Shown: positions 42,038 through 51,541, numbered from the stretch's first letter. The stretch: 64,000 nt of DNA from Desulfuromonadaceae bacterium (GCA_028681335.1 JAQUIT010000001.1:186001-250000); one strand, 5' to 3'. Translations and numbers: made by a program. Notes: generated from the sequence alone by a model not told the origin.

Positions 42038-42487
42038 ATGAAACCGTTTACAAAAATACTGACCGCCATCGATTTTTCGGAAAACGCCGAATGCGCGTTT
42101 GATTATGCTCTTACCTTGGCCGCTCAGTTTAATGCGGAGCTTATACTCATTCATGTTATCAATGAACCGGTTGATCTCCGTGGTTTTTATGTGCCACACA
42201 TCTCTTTTGAGCAGCTTGAAAAAGAGATCGAAGAGAGCGCCACCAAGATGATGACAGATTTCTGTAAATCAAAGCTGGAAGGTTTCTCTCATTATAAGAC
42301 AGAGATTGTAACCGGTATCCCTTGCGATGAGATTACAGCCGCTGCTGCCAGAAACGATGCGTCCCTCATTGTACTCGGTACTCATGGAAGAACCGGTCTT
42401 GACCGGATCCTGTTTGGCAGTACCGCTGAACGGGTTGTACGCTCTGCCAGTTGCCCTGTCCTCACGGTCAGGCTTCCGGCTGTTTAG
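42038..42487 (+). CDS. Universal stress protein UspA family
   Basis: The 149-residue Usp fold protein has the ATP-binding pattern GTHGRTGLDRILFGSTAERVVRSASCPVLTVR at its end. ATG 42038 (MKPFTKILTAIDFSENAE) is chosen over ATG 42023. The ribosome site GGAGG lies within a 10-base palindrome, GGAGGCCTCC (42027-42036), which could mask it. These proteins help survival during growth arrest and stress. Confidence 0.88.
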   Translation: MKPFTKILTAIDFSENAECAFDYALTLAAQFNAELILIHVINEPVDLRGFYVPHISFEQLEKEIEESATKMMTDFCKSKLEGFSHYKTEIVTGIPCDEITAAAARNDASLIVLGTHGRTGLDRILFGSTAERVVRSASCPVLTVRLPAV

Positions 42488-42526
42488 CCGTGAATGAGTC
42501 CGATTCGTGAAAAGGGTTTCCCTGCC

Positions 42527-43717
42527 ATGATGATAGAATCTGGAGCGCCCGCCGTAAAGCCTACTGTCGTCATTATTGATGACGACAGAAATGTCCTCGA
42601 GCTGACTTCATTAATCCTCTTGAAACACGGTTTTCAGTCGTACGTTGCAGATGGTGCCAACGAAGGTTTTGAACTTATTGCCACGCATTCTCCGGAACTG
42701 GTCCTGCTCGATTATATGATGCCGGAGATGGATGGGTTGTCGGCGCTTCAGTTTATAAAGAACCATTTTCCCGATACATACGTTGTGATGCTGACCGGTA
42801 AGGGGAGCGAAGAGGTCGCTGTCGAGTTAATGAAAAACGGTGCTTCAGAGTATATCCTCAAGCCGTTTAACAATCGAAACCTTGTTGAGCGCCTGAAAAA
42901 CGTGATGAGAATCCGGGAAATTGAGCTTCACAACAGAGAACTGCAAAAACAGCAGGTACAGCTGCTTTCTGAAATAGAACAATGGAACCTCGAGTTAAAG
43001 AGGAGGGTACGCGAAAAAACCGAGGAACTTCACAATGCCCACGAAGAGATAGTCCAATCAGAGAAGCTTGCGGCTATGGGCTATCTTTCCGCAGGGGTGG
43101 CTCATGAGATCCGTAATCCACTTAACTCTATCGCCCTGTTTGTCCAGCTTATGCGCCAGACAACGACCGAGCCGGATCAACTTGAACATCAGGCAAAAAT
43201 CATGAAAGAGGTTGATCGGATCGATTCAATTATCCGTAAGCTCCTTGATGCCTCCCGTAGAACCCGCGTTATCTCATCCACTGTGCAGATCAACCAGGTA
43301 ATCGATAATGCCATCGAAGCCTTTACCCCTCAGATCGAGACAAGAAAAATTCAGGTTGAGCGGCAGTACCATTGTGTGCCGCCTCCCATTACCGCTGACC
43401 CGACCGAGCTCGAACAGATATTTACCAATCTTTTTTTGAATGCTCTGGATGCCATGAGCCGTGGTGGCCGCCTTGCAATAGAGCTCTTTGCAAAGGATGG
43501 TCGTGTGATTGTGAGGGTTGGTGACAGTGGTCACGGAATTGCGGAAGATGTCCTGCCCAGTATATTTGAGCCATTCTTCAGTACAAAAGGGCGCGGCACC
43601 GGGATGGGACTCCCCGTTGCCCAGCGGATAGCCCGGATGTATGAAGGGAGCATGGAGGTTGAGTGTTCCTCTTCTGAAGGCACAACATTCCGTCTGGAAT
43701 TTCCTTTCTACAGCTGA
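42527..43717 (+). CDS. Sensor histidine kinase with N-terminal receiver domain
   Basis: The protein has about 396 residues (the track begins at 42494). An N-terminal receiver (VVIIDDDRNV...LLDYMMPEMDG...LTGKG...LKPFN), a coiled coil (about 125-170), a HisKA domain with phospho-His in GVAHEIRNPLNS, and an ATPase domain (N-box EQIFTNLFLNALDAM, GDSGHGIAED, GRGTGMGLP) follow in order. It has no membrane segment, so it is cytoplasmic and takes its signal through the receiver. The probable partners are the single receivers on both sides. Confidence 0.88.
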   Translation: MMIESGAPAVKPTVVIIDDDRNVLELTSLILLKHGFQSYVADGANEGFELIATHSPELVLLDYMMPEMDGLSALQFIKNHFPDTYVVMLTGKGSEEVAVELMKNGASEYILKPFNNRNLVERLKNVMRIREIELHNRELQKQQVQLLSEIEQWNLELKRRVREKTEELHNAHEEIVQSEKLAAMGYLSAGVAHEIRNPLNSIALFVQLMRQTTTEPDQLEHQAKIMKEVDRIDSIIRKLLDASRRTRVISSTVQINQVIDNAIEAFTPQIETRKIQVERQYHCVPPPITADPTELEQIFTNLFLNALDAMSRGGRLAIELFAKDGRVIVRVGDSGHGIAEDVLPSIFEPFFSTKGRGTGMGLPVAQRIARMYEGSMEVECSSSEGTTFRLEFPFYS

Positions 43718-43799
43718 AACATTCTCCCTTTCTTTTTTTGGTCCCGGTGGTGTAGTATACCGCAACTGTACGACAATTCTACGGTAAGTGTGTGCGGTT

Positions 43800-44198
43800 A
43801 TGCCCCAATCAGACAGAAAAATTCTTATTATTGATGATGACCCGTTCTTCCTGAAAGTTCTGAGCGATAACTTCAGAGACAACGGTTTTACTGTTTTTAA
43901 CGCCAATGACGGCATTGAAGGTGTAAAGGTTTATCTCGAAGAGTTGCCTGATGTGGTCATCTCTGATCTGGTAATGCCGCGCATGGGTGGAGTGAGTACC
44001 TGTCTGGAGATCGCCCGACTGGGCGGTGACACCCCTCCGGTAATAGCTCTCCTGACATCCATGTTTCAGGAGTCACCGCATGAACACGACGCTCCTGAAA
44101 TGGGCGCCAAAATTCACATCCCGAAGTCTACCCGCCCGGTGGATATCGTCATCATTATCGAACAGATCCTCGAACGCGAAAAATATTCACAGAGCTGA
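43800..44198 (+). CDS. Single-domain response regulator
   Basis: The protein is a 132-residue receiver (IIDDDPFFLKVLSDNFRDNG; phospho-acceptor in ISDLVMPRMGG; IPKSTRPVD near the end). The usual Thr/Ser of strand four lies in ALLTSMF. ATG 43800 is chosen; the track starts at GTG 43788. It follows the kinase gene by 82 bases and precedes an FAD oxidoreductase gene. Confidence 0.82.
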   Translation: MPQSDRKILIIDDDPFFLKVLSDNFRDNGFTVFNANDGIEGVKVYLEELPDVVISDLVMPRMGGVSTCLEIARLGGDTPPVIALLTSMFQESPHEHDAPEMGAKIHIPKSTRPVDIVIIIEQILEREKYSQS

Positions 44199-44202
44199 CA
44201 GC

Positions 44203-45783
44203 ATGCCTTTTATCTATCGTAGTATCTCAATCACCCCCAGTGAGTCGGAAGATATTCTCCCAGCATTGCTGGCGGCAAAACTTTCTGTTCCGCTGGCATA
44301 TCTCGATGAAATCCGCATCACGCGTAAAGGGATTGATGCCCGCAAAAAACCACACATAAAACTTGTGTACACGCTCTCCTTTTCAGCTGGTGAAGCGGTC
44401 AGGAAACTGTTGGGAACCGATCCTGCGCTTGAGTGGCAGGAAGAAAAACCATCCTCACGCCTTAAACTCATTCAGTCCCCCACGCGCATTGTTATTGTCG
44501 GAAGTGGTCCGGCTGGCCTTTTTGCCGCCCTGCGTCTGGCAGAGTATGGCCTGAAGGCGACGATCATTGAGCGTGGTGAGCCGGTGGAAGAGCGGGCGTT
44601 GTCTGTGCAACGTTTCTGGAAGGATGGTATTCTTGATCCTGAGTCCAATGTGCAGTTTGGCGAGGGGGGGGCGGGGACCTTCTCCGACGGCAAGCTGACG
44701 TGCCGTTCCAAGGATTCGCTGGTGCCGTGGGTGCTGGAACAATTAGCCGCATTCGGGGCTCAGCCAGAGGTACGTTATCTTGCCAAACCGCATATCGGGA
44801 CTGACCGCTTGAGAGTTGTGATGACTGCCATACGGAGCCACCTGCTTGAGAAGGGTTTTATTATCAAATTCGGCTGTCGCATGAGCGACCTGAACATCAA
44901 AAACGGCCGGGTCGAATCGTTGACGCTTAATGAAGTGGATGAAGTGCCATGTGACCATCTGATTCTGGCAAGCGGACATAGTGCCAGGGATACATTTGAA
45001 CTGCTGGAACGATTGAATGTCCCACTGCAGCGGAAGCCTTTTGCGATGGGTTTCAGAGTTGAACACCCGCAGGATCTGATAAACCGGATACAGTATGGTG
45101 GAGGAAAACAACCGGCCCTTCCGGCGGCGGACTATGCTCTGGCCTGGAACAACAGCTCCACCGGCCGTAGTGCCTATTCCTTCTGTATGTGTCCCGGTGG
45201 AGTTGTTGTCGGAGGTGCGTCAGAAGCTGGTGGAGTCGTTACCAACGGCATGAGCGGCCAGTTGCGCAATTCTCCCTACGCGAACAGTGCTCTTGTTGTC
45301 AACGTCAGGGAAGAGGATTTTGATGGTACAGGACCGCTTGCCGGGGTCAGGCTGCAGCGCAGGTGGGAGCAGCGGGCGTTTGAACTGGGTGGAGGAGGAT
45401 ACCGGGCTCCGGCTCAAAACCTGCTCGATTTCTTGCGCCTGCCTGGCAAAGGTGCCGTCAAGACAACCTATCGTCCAGGTGTCCTGGAGACCGATCTGGA
45501 TACTGTATTGCCACCTTTTATCGTCAACACACTGCGTGAGGGAATCGTTGATTTTGGACGAAAACTGAAGGGGTTTGTTACCGCCGAGGCGACCTTGATA
45601 GGCATAGAGTCCCGGACGTCCTCACCGGTGCGGGTTTTGCGCGACAGCTGTTATGAGTCCGTAGGCGTCAAAGGGCTGTACCCGGCCGGTGAAGGGGCCG
45701 GCTATGCCGGAGGCATAATGAGTTCTGCCGTAGACGGTATCAAAATAGCTGACAATATTGCGGGAAGGCTCTCTGCCGGCTAG
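44203..45783 (+). CDS. FAD-dependent dehydrogenase (COG2509-type)
   Basis: The protein has 526 residues from ATG 44203; the track's longer start lies inside the preceding receiver gene in another frame. After an N-terminal domain of about 85 residues, a dinucleotide-binding motif IVIVGSGPAGLFAALRLAEYGLKATIIERG appears. FGEGGAGTFSDGKLT, HLILASGHSARDTFELL and a C-terminal GLYPAGEGAGYAGGIMSSAVDGIK follow. This matches a widespread uncharacterised FAD oxidoreductase family. The substrate is unknown. Confidence 0.85.
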   Translation: MPFIYRSISITPSESEDILPALLAAKLSVPLAYLDEIRITRKGIDARKKPHIKLVYTLSFSAGEAVRKLLGTDPALEWQEEKPSSRLKLIQSPTRIVIVGSGPAGLFAALRLAEYGLKATIIERGEPVEERALSVQRFWKDGILDPESNVQFGEGGAGTFSDGKLTCRSKDSLVPWVLEQLAAFGAQPEVRYLAKPHIGTDRLRVVMTAIRSHLLEKGFIIKFGCRMSDLNIKNGRVESLTLNEVDEVPCDHLILASGHSARDTFELLERLNVPLQRKPFAMGFRVEHPQDLINRIQYGGGKQPALPAADYALAWNNSSTGRSAYSFCMCPGGVVVGGASEAGGVVTNGMSGQLRNSPYANSALVVNVREEDFDGTGPLAGVRLQRRWEQRAFELGGGGYRAPAQNLLDFLRLPGKGAVKTTYRPGVLETDLDTVLPPFIVNTLREGIVDFGRKLKGFVTAEATLIGIESRTSSPVRVLRDSCYESVGVKGLYPAGEGAGYAGGIMSSAVDGIKIADNIAGRLSAG

Positions 45784-45788
45784 CCGCT

Positions 45789-46187
45789 TTACACCCGCTG
45801 GTGTATGAACCTGCTGTAACTCTGGTCGGTGCCCTTTATATGGCAGACGAGCCATTCCACCATGAAATCCAGAACGTTGGCCGCTATCTTATGTCCATGC
45901 AGAAAGTTGACCTGTATTTCACGCAAGCGTGAAACAAACTGGTCGTGCTCCTGGCGGTGAGCCGGTAGATCCGGATAGTTACAGGAGGTCATCAGCCGCT
46001 CTTCTTCGCTAAAATGCTCCGTCACATAGGTAATGAGGTTCATGATGACCTCTCCAACAGCCTCAGATTCGTCTCCATTTTTGATTGCAGCGTCAAGTGT
46101 GTTTACCCACTCAAAGAGAGCCTTGTGCTGCCCGTCAATTGTTGGAATCCCAAGGGCAATACTATCGTTCCATTCAAAAAATGCCAT
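45789..46187 (-). CDS. Bacteriohemerythrin
   Basis: The 132-residue four-helix protein has the diiron ligands in order: His in DGQHKALFEWVN, HFSEEERLM, HRQEHDQF and CHIKGTDQSY. It binds oxygen and may store, scavenge or sense it in an anaerobe. It converges with the FAD oxidoreductase (6 bases between stops). The ribosome site is GAGGTGAC. Confidence 0.93.
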   Translation of the reverse strand: MAFFEWNDSIALGIPTIDGQHKALFEWVNTLDAAIKNGDESEAVGEVIMNLITYVTEHFSEEERLMTSCNYPDLPAHRQEHDQFVSRLREIQVNFLHGHKIAANVLDFMVEWLVCHIKGTDQSYSRFIHQRV

Positions 46188-46242
46188 TCTGTGTCACCTC
46201 ATAGACAAGAGAGAAGCTGTTTGATATTGGTTCCTGGTATTG

Positions 46243-47673
46243 TCATTGAGTGGGAATATTCTGTTTCAGATCAAGTTCCCGGACGTTGCCGAATGTTGAC
46301 AGTGGCAGATCGAATTTAGCGGCTTCACCAACAACCACAAGCTTGAATGCGTCAGGGTGCAGGTATTTCCTGGCCGCATTGAGTACGTCTGCTTTGGTTA
46401 CCTTGGCGATGTTGTCGCGGTACTTTTCAAGGTAACCGTCGGGGTAATTGTAGTATTCGAGCCGGGCCCGCTGGTTAACGATTGAAGCCGGGCTCGTAAA
46501 CGCGAACATGAATGAGTTGATCATATATTCCCGGGCACTATTCAGCTCCTCATCACTGACAGGTTCTTTCGTCGTTCCGCCAATAATCTCTTTCATCAGC
46601 CTGATCGTTTTAGCGGTGGTCTTATCTTTAGTCTCTGTTTCAGCGATAAAACTGCCGGTAAAGCGGCGCCCGATATCAAAACGGCTGCCGACATTGTATG
46701 CCAGTCCCTGGTTCGTGCGGATTTCCACTGTTAGCCGCGATGTAAAACTCCCCCCAAGGATGTAGTCCAGAATTCTCACCGCATAGATGTCAGGGTTGTC
46801 CTTGTTCAGTCCCAGGTGCCCCATGCGAATGACGCTCTGGTTGATATCCTTTCTGCCGTAGAGTACTTCTCCCTGAAACAGCAATTTCGGCTGCGGCACA
46901 TCGGGCAAGGCAAGCCCACTGGGCTCCTTTGTGGCTGGAAAGGTAGAGTTCAGTTCAGTGAGCAACGCTTCGCGGTCAAAGTCGCCGGATACCGCCAGTA
47001 TCATGTTGTCAACGCGGAAATAGCGACGGTGAAAAGCCTTCAGGTCCTGACGGGTTATAGAGCTGATTGACTCGAAGGTTGGTACTGCACCCAAAGGATG
47101 ACCGGCGTATATGGCTCGGTTGATCTCGCGATCGGCTATTTCCTTTGGATCGTCATTTTGACGCCGCAGACTTTCAATGATCTGCTTCCGGGCGATTTCA
47201 ACACGGCTTTCACTGAAGTTGGGGCGTAGGAGGACATTGCTGAAGATCTGCAGGGTACGGCTGAAATTCTTTTTCAGTGAGGTTAGCGCGACTGTTCCCA
47301 TGTCGCTGTCAATAGTGCTTTCAACCGCCGATGCCATAAATTCAAGCTCGTCGTCCAGTTTCTCGGGAGCTATACCTCCGGCTCCACCGCTTCGCATTAC
47401 GCTGCCGGTCATGCCGGCCAATCCGGATTTGGCGGCCGGTTCATAGATTGATCCTGCCCGCACCATGGCGGTCATGCTGATAATCGGCAACTCTGTGTCA
47501 CGTAGGAGATACACCGGCATCCCGCACTTCAGGACAACACGTTCTGCTTTCGGAATCTGAAAGTCCAGCGCAGGAAACGTCATGGTGCGGGGATTTGCCG
47601 GCTGGTGGTCTGCGGAAGAGGCTGGAGTAATTGAGGTGAACAGCAGGCAGATAAGAATAGCGAGCAGCTTCAT
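46243..47673 (-). CDS. M16-family peptidase-like subunit lacking the zinc motif
   Basis: The 476-residue protein has a signal peptide and the two M16 domain halves, but the HxxEH zinc motif is absent: the matching region reads AAKSGLAGMTGSVMRSGG. It is probably the non-catalytic partner of the zinc-bearing M16 protein encoded just upstream, as in two-subunit M16B peptidases. Its ATG overlaps the upstream stop (ATGA), consistent with a 1:1 complex. Periplasmic by its leader. Confidence 0.85.
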   Translation of the reverse strand: MKLLAILICLLFTSITPASSADHQPANPRTMTFPALDFQIPKAERVVLKCGMPVYLLRDTELPIISMTAMVRAGSIYEPAAKSGLAGMTGSVMRSGGAGGIAPEKLDDELEFMASAVESTIDSDMGTVALTSLKKNFSRTLQIFSNVLLRPNFSESRVEIARKQIIESLRRQNDDPKEIADREINRAIYAGHPLGAVPTFESISSITRQDLKAFHRRYFRVDNMILAVSGDFDREALLTELNSTFPATKEPSGLALPDVPQPKLLFQGEVLYGRKDINQSVIRMGHLGLNKDNPDIYAVRILDYILGGSFTSRLTVEIRTNQGLAYNVGSRFDIGRRFTGSFIAETETKDKTTAKTIRLMKEIIGGTTKEPVSDEELNSAREYMINSFMFAFTSPASIVNQRARLEYYNYPDGYLEKYRDNIAKVTKADVLNAARKYLHPDAFKLVVVGEAAKFDLPLSTFGNVRELDLKQNIPTQ

Positions 47674-49154
47674 TTGTCACCGCCTTTTTTTGTGATAAAT
47701 CCGACGGTACGGTTCTCTCTGGTAAAGTAGGTGCCGGCTACTCGCATGATGTCTGCTGGCGTGACTTTGGCAATCTTGCCGCGATGTTCAATCATATAAC
47801 GCCAACTACCGGTTGTCGCTTCGTATTCAGTCAGATTGCGGGCCAGGCCGCCATTTGTGCCCATACGGCGTGCTTCCTCATACTCAATGTTGTTGAGGAT
47901 TCGCTGCAGATCCCGCTCGGCAACCGGAGTGGTTTTAAGCTGATCCAGTTCGGCCAGAATAGCGTCTTCCAGCTCTTTAACCGTATGTGGGGTACGCGGG
48001 TTAGCGCTGACGACAAACAGGTTCGGATAGCGGTATCCCGGTGCGTCAAATGCTCCAATGTCAGATGCAACCTGCTTTTCAATCACGAGCTTCTTGTAGA
48101 AACGGGAGGTGCGACCGCTGCCAAGAATCATGTTGATTACATCAAAAACATAGTCATCCGGGGTACCGACAGCCGGTTTGTGGAAACCCATGATCACAGT
48201 TGGCTCCGCGTCGGCTACCAGTTCGATGCGCCGCTCCCCCGCCTGCTGCGGTTCCTCTGCGGTTACCGGTAACACCTCTTTTCCCGGCTTTATCGCCCCA
48301 AAATAACGCTCAACCATGGCGATCGTCTTCCTGGTGTCTATATCTCCTACTACTGCCACAATGGCATTGTTAGGAGTGTAATAACTATGGAAGAACTGTT
48401 CGGCCTTGGTGCGGGTCAGATTCTCGATGTCGGACATCCAGCCGATCGTCGGCTGACCGTAGGGGTGAGCCAAAAAGCTTGAAGCGACAAAAGTTTCCCA
48501 TAGCTTGTTCTCCGGAGCAGCATCATACGATCTGCGGCGCTCTTCCATTACAACCGAACGTTCGGTGTAGAACTCGCGCAGGACCGCATTCTGCAGCCGG
48601 TCTGATTCTATGGCGGCCCACAGTTCCAGCTTGTTGGAGGGGAGACTGATCAGATAGGTAGTGCCGTCACGGCTGGTAAAGGCGTTGTATCCGGTGCCGC
48701 CGTTTTTGGAGTACAGCTCGAAAAACTCATCCTTAATGACATATCTGGCCGCTGCGGATTCCAATGTTGCCAGCTGTTTCTCCAGGCCGGCAATCTTGCC
48801 GGTGTCACCCTTTGTGCGTTTCGCTTTTTCAGCGGTTAACTCCTGTGCCACGACCTCTATTTTGTCGAGGAGAGGTTTCTCAGCGGCGTAATTCGTTGTC
48901 CCGAGTGTGGTTGTCCCTTTGAAGAGCATATGTTCCAGCAGGTGGGCTATCCCGCGTTCATCGCTGCGTTCATCGACACTCCCGACCCTGAAACGGATCC
49001 AGGCGGAGACCGTCGGTGAGGTGTGCCGCTCCACCATCAGCAGCTTCATGCCGTTTTTCAGCGTGTGTTCAACAACCTTATCCTCAAGATTCGCTGCCTG
49101 TATGCCTGTCGCGCATACTACCAACAGCGTAACTGCCAGCAAAATCAGCCTCAT
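47670..49154 (-). CDS. M16-family zinc peptidase
   Basis: The 494-residue protein has a signal peptide (to about residue 20). The zinc-binding HLLEHMLFKGT near residue 67, with a later Glu about 75 residues on (RDGTTYL region), is typical of M16. It degrades peptides in the periplasm, probably together with the inactive partner encoded next. It starts 15 bases after mlaD. Confidence 0.9.
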   Translation of the reverse strand: MRLILLAVTLLVVCATGIQAANLEDKVVEHTLKNGMKLLMVERHTSPTVSAWIRFRVGSVDERSDERGIAHLLEHMLFKGTTTLGTTNYAAEKPLLDKIEVVAQELTAEKAKRTKGDTGKIAGLEKQLATLESAAARYVIKDEFFELYSKNGGTGYNAFTSRDGTTYLISLPSNKLELWAAIESDRLQNAVLREFYTERSVVMEERRRSYDAAPENKLWETFVASSFLAHPYGQPTIGWMSDIENLTRTKAEQFFHSYYTPNNAIVAVVGDIDTRKTIAMVERYFGAIKPGKEVLPVTAEEPQQAGERRIELVADAEPTVIMGFHKPAVGTPDDYVFDVINMILGSGRTSRFYKKLVIEKQVASDIGAFDAPGYRYPNLFVVSANPRTPHTVKELEDAILAELDQLKTTPVAERDLQRILNNIEYEEARRMGTNGGLARNLTEYEATTGSWRYMIEHRGKIAKVTPADIMRVAGTYFTRENRTVGFITKKGGDK

Positions 49155-49168
49155 ATGAACGTACTCCC

Positions 49169-50251
49169 TTAAAATACTGAAAATTTGATGTATTTCCGCG
49201 GAGATTCCTTGAAGTCCTTTACCAGAGCATCCAAGTCATCGACCATTTTGTTCATTTTATCGTAGAGTGCCCTGTCGTTCACCAGCCTTCCGGCGGTTCC
49301 CTCTCCGCTTTTGACTTTAGCTGTCACCTCTTCAATTGCCATAACCGATGATTCTGCCCTGGTAAGGAGCGACATCCCCTTGTCATAAAATTCCCGATCA
49401 TTAAGCAAAAGACCAACAGAACCTTCCTTCGACAGAATCTTTCTGTTCAGGTCGCGCACTTCATCGGCCGCCTGGATACTTTTGTCGGCAAGCGCTGTCA
49501 GCTTGGAGTAGAGCGCCTTGTCGTAGATTAATTTATTGAGTGTCCCATCAGAGGACTGAATATCCTGCAGAGTACGGTCGGCACGGTTAAGAATGCTGAT
49601 CAACTTGTTGTACGGTTCCGGATCACGGTTGAGTTTGCCAAGAGTCCCCTCTCCGCGGTTTATTGTGACGACCAGTTCCTTCATTTCTACAGCCAGACGT
49701 GCAACGTTGCTGTAGAGTGTCTCATCCTTGTTAAGCTTCCCCAGCGTCCCCTTGCCCTGCTCGATATTGTCTACGATCGTGTTTACTTTGTCGAAGGTGG
49801 TGCCGGCCTTCTGGATGACATCGTCCAGCTTGACGACCGCTGTCCCGGTTAGTACGGACGGGTGCTTGTCCGAGTAATGCTTTGAAGGAAGTATGTCGAC
49901 GTATTTCTCGCCCATCAGCCCGCGGGTCTTGATTGTGATCTTCGAATCAGGACCAATTTTTTTCATGGCCTCGCTCTCTACTTCTATATCGATGCTGACC
50001 TCATTACTGTTCTCCGGATCGGCAAAGTGGATGTTCGTTACCAGGCCAACGTCCACCCCTGCCAGCCAGACAGGGGCGCCGACCTTCAGGCCGACGACAT
50101 CGTTCATCACAATCCTGATCGGCTCTTTGGCGATGAACATCTTGGTTTTCTGTCCCATCAGCAGGACCCCTCCGGCAAAAAAAACCAGCGCCAGAAAAAT
50201 GAAAATACCTCCCCGTACCTGAGCCCAGCCGATTTGATTACTTCTCTTCAT
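49169..50251 (-). CDS. mlaD: MlaD-type MCE-domain lipid transport protein with tandem repeats
   Basis: The 360-residue protein has one N-terminal membrane segment (about 14-34) and an MCE domain (about 40-120, IRIVMNDVVGLKVGAPVWLAGVDVG...). A long helical part follows in which GTLGKLNxDxxLYxKL-like units recur five times, about 34, 34, 41 and 41 residues apart. It carries phospholipids across the periplasm with MlaE and MlaF. It is longer than E. coli MlaD, and the repeats may build a needle-like channel. Confidence 0.9.
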   Translation of the reverse strand: MKRSNQIGWAQVRGGIFIFLALVFFAGGVLLMGQKTKMFIAKEPIRIVMNDVVGLKVGAPVWLAGVDVGLVTNIHFADPENSNEVSIDIEVESEAMKKIGPDSKITIKTRGLMGEKYVDILPSKHYSDKHPSVLTGTAVVKLDDVIQKAGTTFDKVNTIVDNIEQGKGTLGKLNKDETLYSNVARLAVEMKELVVTINRGEGTLGKLNRDPEPYNKLISILNRADRTLQDIQSSDGTLNKLIYDKALYSKLTALADKSIQAADEVRDLNRKILSKEGSVGLLLNDREFYDKGMSLLTRAESSVMAIEEVTAKVKSGEGTAGRLVNDRALYDKMNKMVDDLDALVKDFKESPRKYIKFSVF

Positions 50252-50296
50252 ATAGATTCCACCCGTTTCCGTCTAGTTGTCATTCTGATGAGCATC

Positions 50297-51049
50297 TCAA
50301 ACAAACAGCGAACTGGTCGTCGGGGCGAGGAACTCGCGTACTTCAGGGATGTTGCTGGCCTTCATCTCATCTTCGCTCCCCTCGAAAAGCATGTGCGCAT
50401 TATGGAGAAAGGTAAAGCGTTGTGAGGTTGCAAAGGCGGTGGCCAGATCGTGTGTTACCATCAGTGTGGTCTTGCCCTCTGCCTGCAGTCGCTGCATCAG
50501 GCTGCAGATATTGTAAACCCCAATCGGGTCCAGGCCGGTGGTCGGTTCGTCAAAGAAGATATAATCAGGGTCGGCCGCCAGGGCCCGGGCTATCGCCACC
50601 CGTTTCTTCATGCCGCCGGACAGTTCGGCCGGATAGAGATCAAGGGCCGGTTCCACTCCGACGAAACCGAGCTTTTCGCGCACAATAGCCGTTATTTCGG
50701 CCTGGGTAAGCTGCCCCTCCTCGAACAGGCGATAACCGACGTTCTCTCCGACCGTCATTGAATCAAAGAGCGCCCCCCCCTGAAAAACGATTGCGATCCG
50801 CCTCCGCTGCTGCATGAAGGCGGATTCCGGCAAACCGGTGATGCAGAGGTCTCCGAGAAAAATCCCGCCGGAATCAGGTTCCAAAAGTCCCAGCAGGAGT
50901 TTGAGAATGGTTGTCTTTCCGGAGCCGCTGACCCCCAGAATTGTGCGGTTGACGCCACGTTCCAGATGAAAATCAAAATTCTCCAGAATCTTGCGCCCGC
51001 CGATCGAGTAACATAATTTTTCCATGCGGATCGAGTCGCTGGAGGTCAT
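50297..51049 (-). CDS. mlaF: ABC transporter ATPase MlaF
   Basis: The protein has 250 residues from ATG 51049, which overlaps the stop of the EVE gene (ATGA). The track's longer start is inside that gene. Walker A GVSGSGKTTILKL, signature [15 protein letters not shown], Walker B YIFFDEPTTGLDP and the H-loop MVTHDL are intact. It powers the MlaE permease for phospholipid transport between membranes. Confidence 0.92.
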   Translation of the reverse strand: MTSSDSIRMEKLCYSIGGRKILENFDFHLERGVNRTILGVSGSGKTTILKLLLGLLEPDSGGIFLGDLCITGLPESAFMQQRRRIAIVFQGGALFDSMTVGENVGYRLFEEGQLTQAEITAIVREKLGFVGVEPALDLYPAELSGGMKKRVAIARALAADPDYIFFDEPTTGLDPIGVYNICSLMQRLQAEGKTTLMVTHDLATAFATSQRFTFLHNAHMLFEGSEDEMKASNIPEVREFLAPTTSSLFV

Positions 51050-51540
51050 TGGCGCCCTATCCCCATTTCCGGCCCGTCCATCATCCCACCCATGGTCAAG
51101 ATGATGTGCCACTCGGTCTCTGCCACCGGTTGAATCGAGAGGCGGCTGCGCTTGACCAGCGGTATATCTGCCAGCAGAGGGTTCTGTTTGATAGCCTCGA
51201 GGGTTACACTTTTTGGCAGGGGTTCCAGATAGCTCACGTCAACCATGTACCAGATAGGCTTGCCAACTGAGGCCTTCGGGTCGAAGTGCTCTGAGTTCGG
51301 ATTCAGAGCGGTTGTGTCAGGGTAGCCGCTTCGCGTGACCTCAGCCAGGCCGACGACTGCGGGCTCAGCTATGTTGCTGTGATAGAACAGTACCCGGTCG
51401 CCGACACGGACCGTATCGCGCAGAAAATTGCGTGCCTGGAAGTTGCGTACCCCGTCCCACGGTTCTGTTCTGTCGGGGCGGTTTTTAAGGTCATCGAACG
51501 AGAAACAGCCAGGTTCAGTTTTGAAGAGCCAGTAGTTCAT
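51046..51540 (-). CDS. EVE-domain protein
   Basis: The protein has 164 residues from ATG 51540 (MNYWLFKTEPGCFSFDDL), the usual beginning of EVE proteins; the track's start is 17 codons earlier. The fold binds modified bases, and the family includes PUA-like readers linked to RNA or DNA modification. It lies inside the mla operon between mlaE and mlaF, overlapping mlaF by 4 bases and 1 base from mlaE. The functional link is unclear. Confidence 0.88.
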   Translation of the reverse strand: MNYWLFKTEPGCFSFDDLKNRPDRTEPWDGVRNFQARNFLRDTVRVGDRVLFYHSNIAEPAVVGLAEVTRSGYPDTTALNPNSEHFDPKASVGKPIWYMVDVSYLEPLPKSVTLEAIKQNPLLADIPLVKRSRLSIQPVAETEWHIILTMGGMMDGPEMGIGRQ

Positions 51541-51541
51541 A

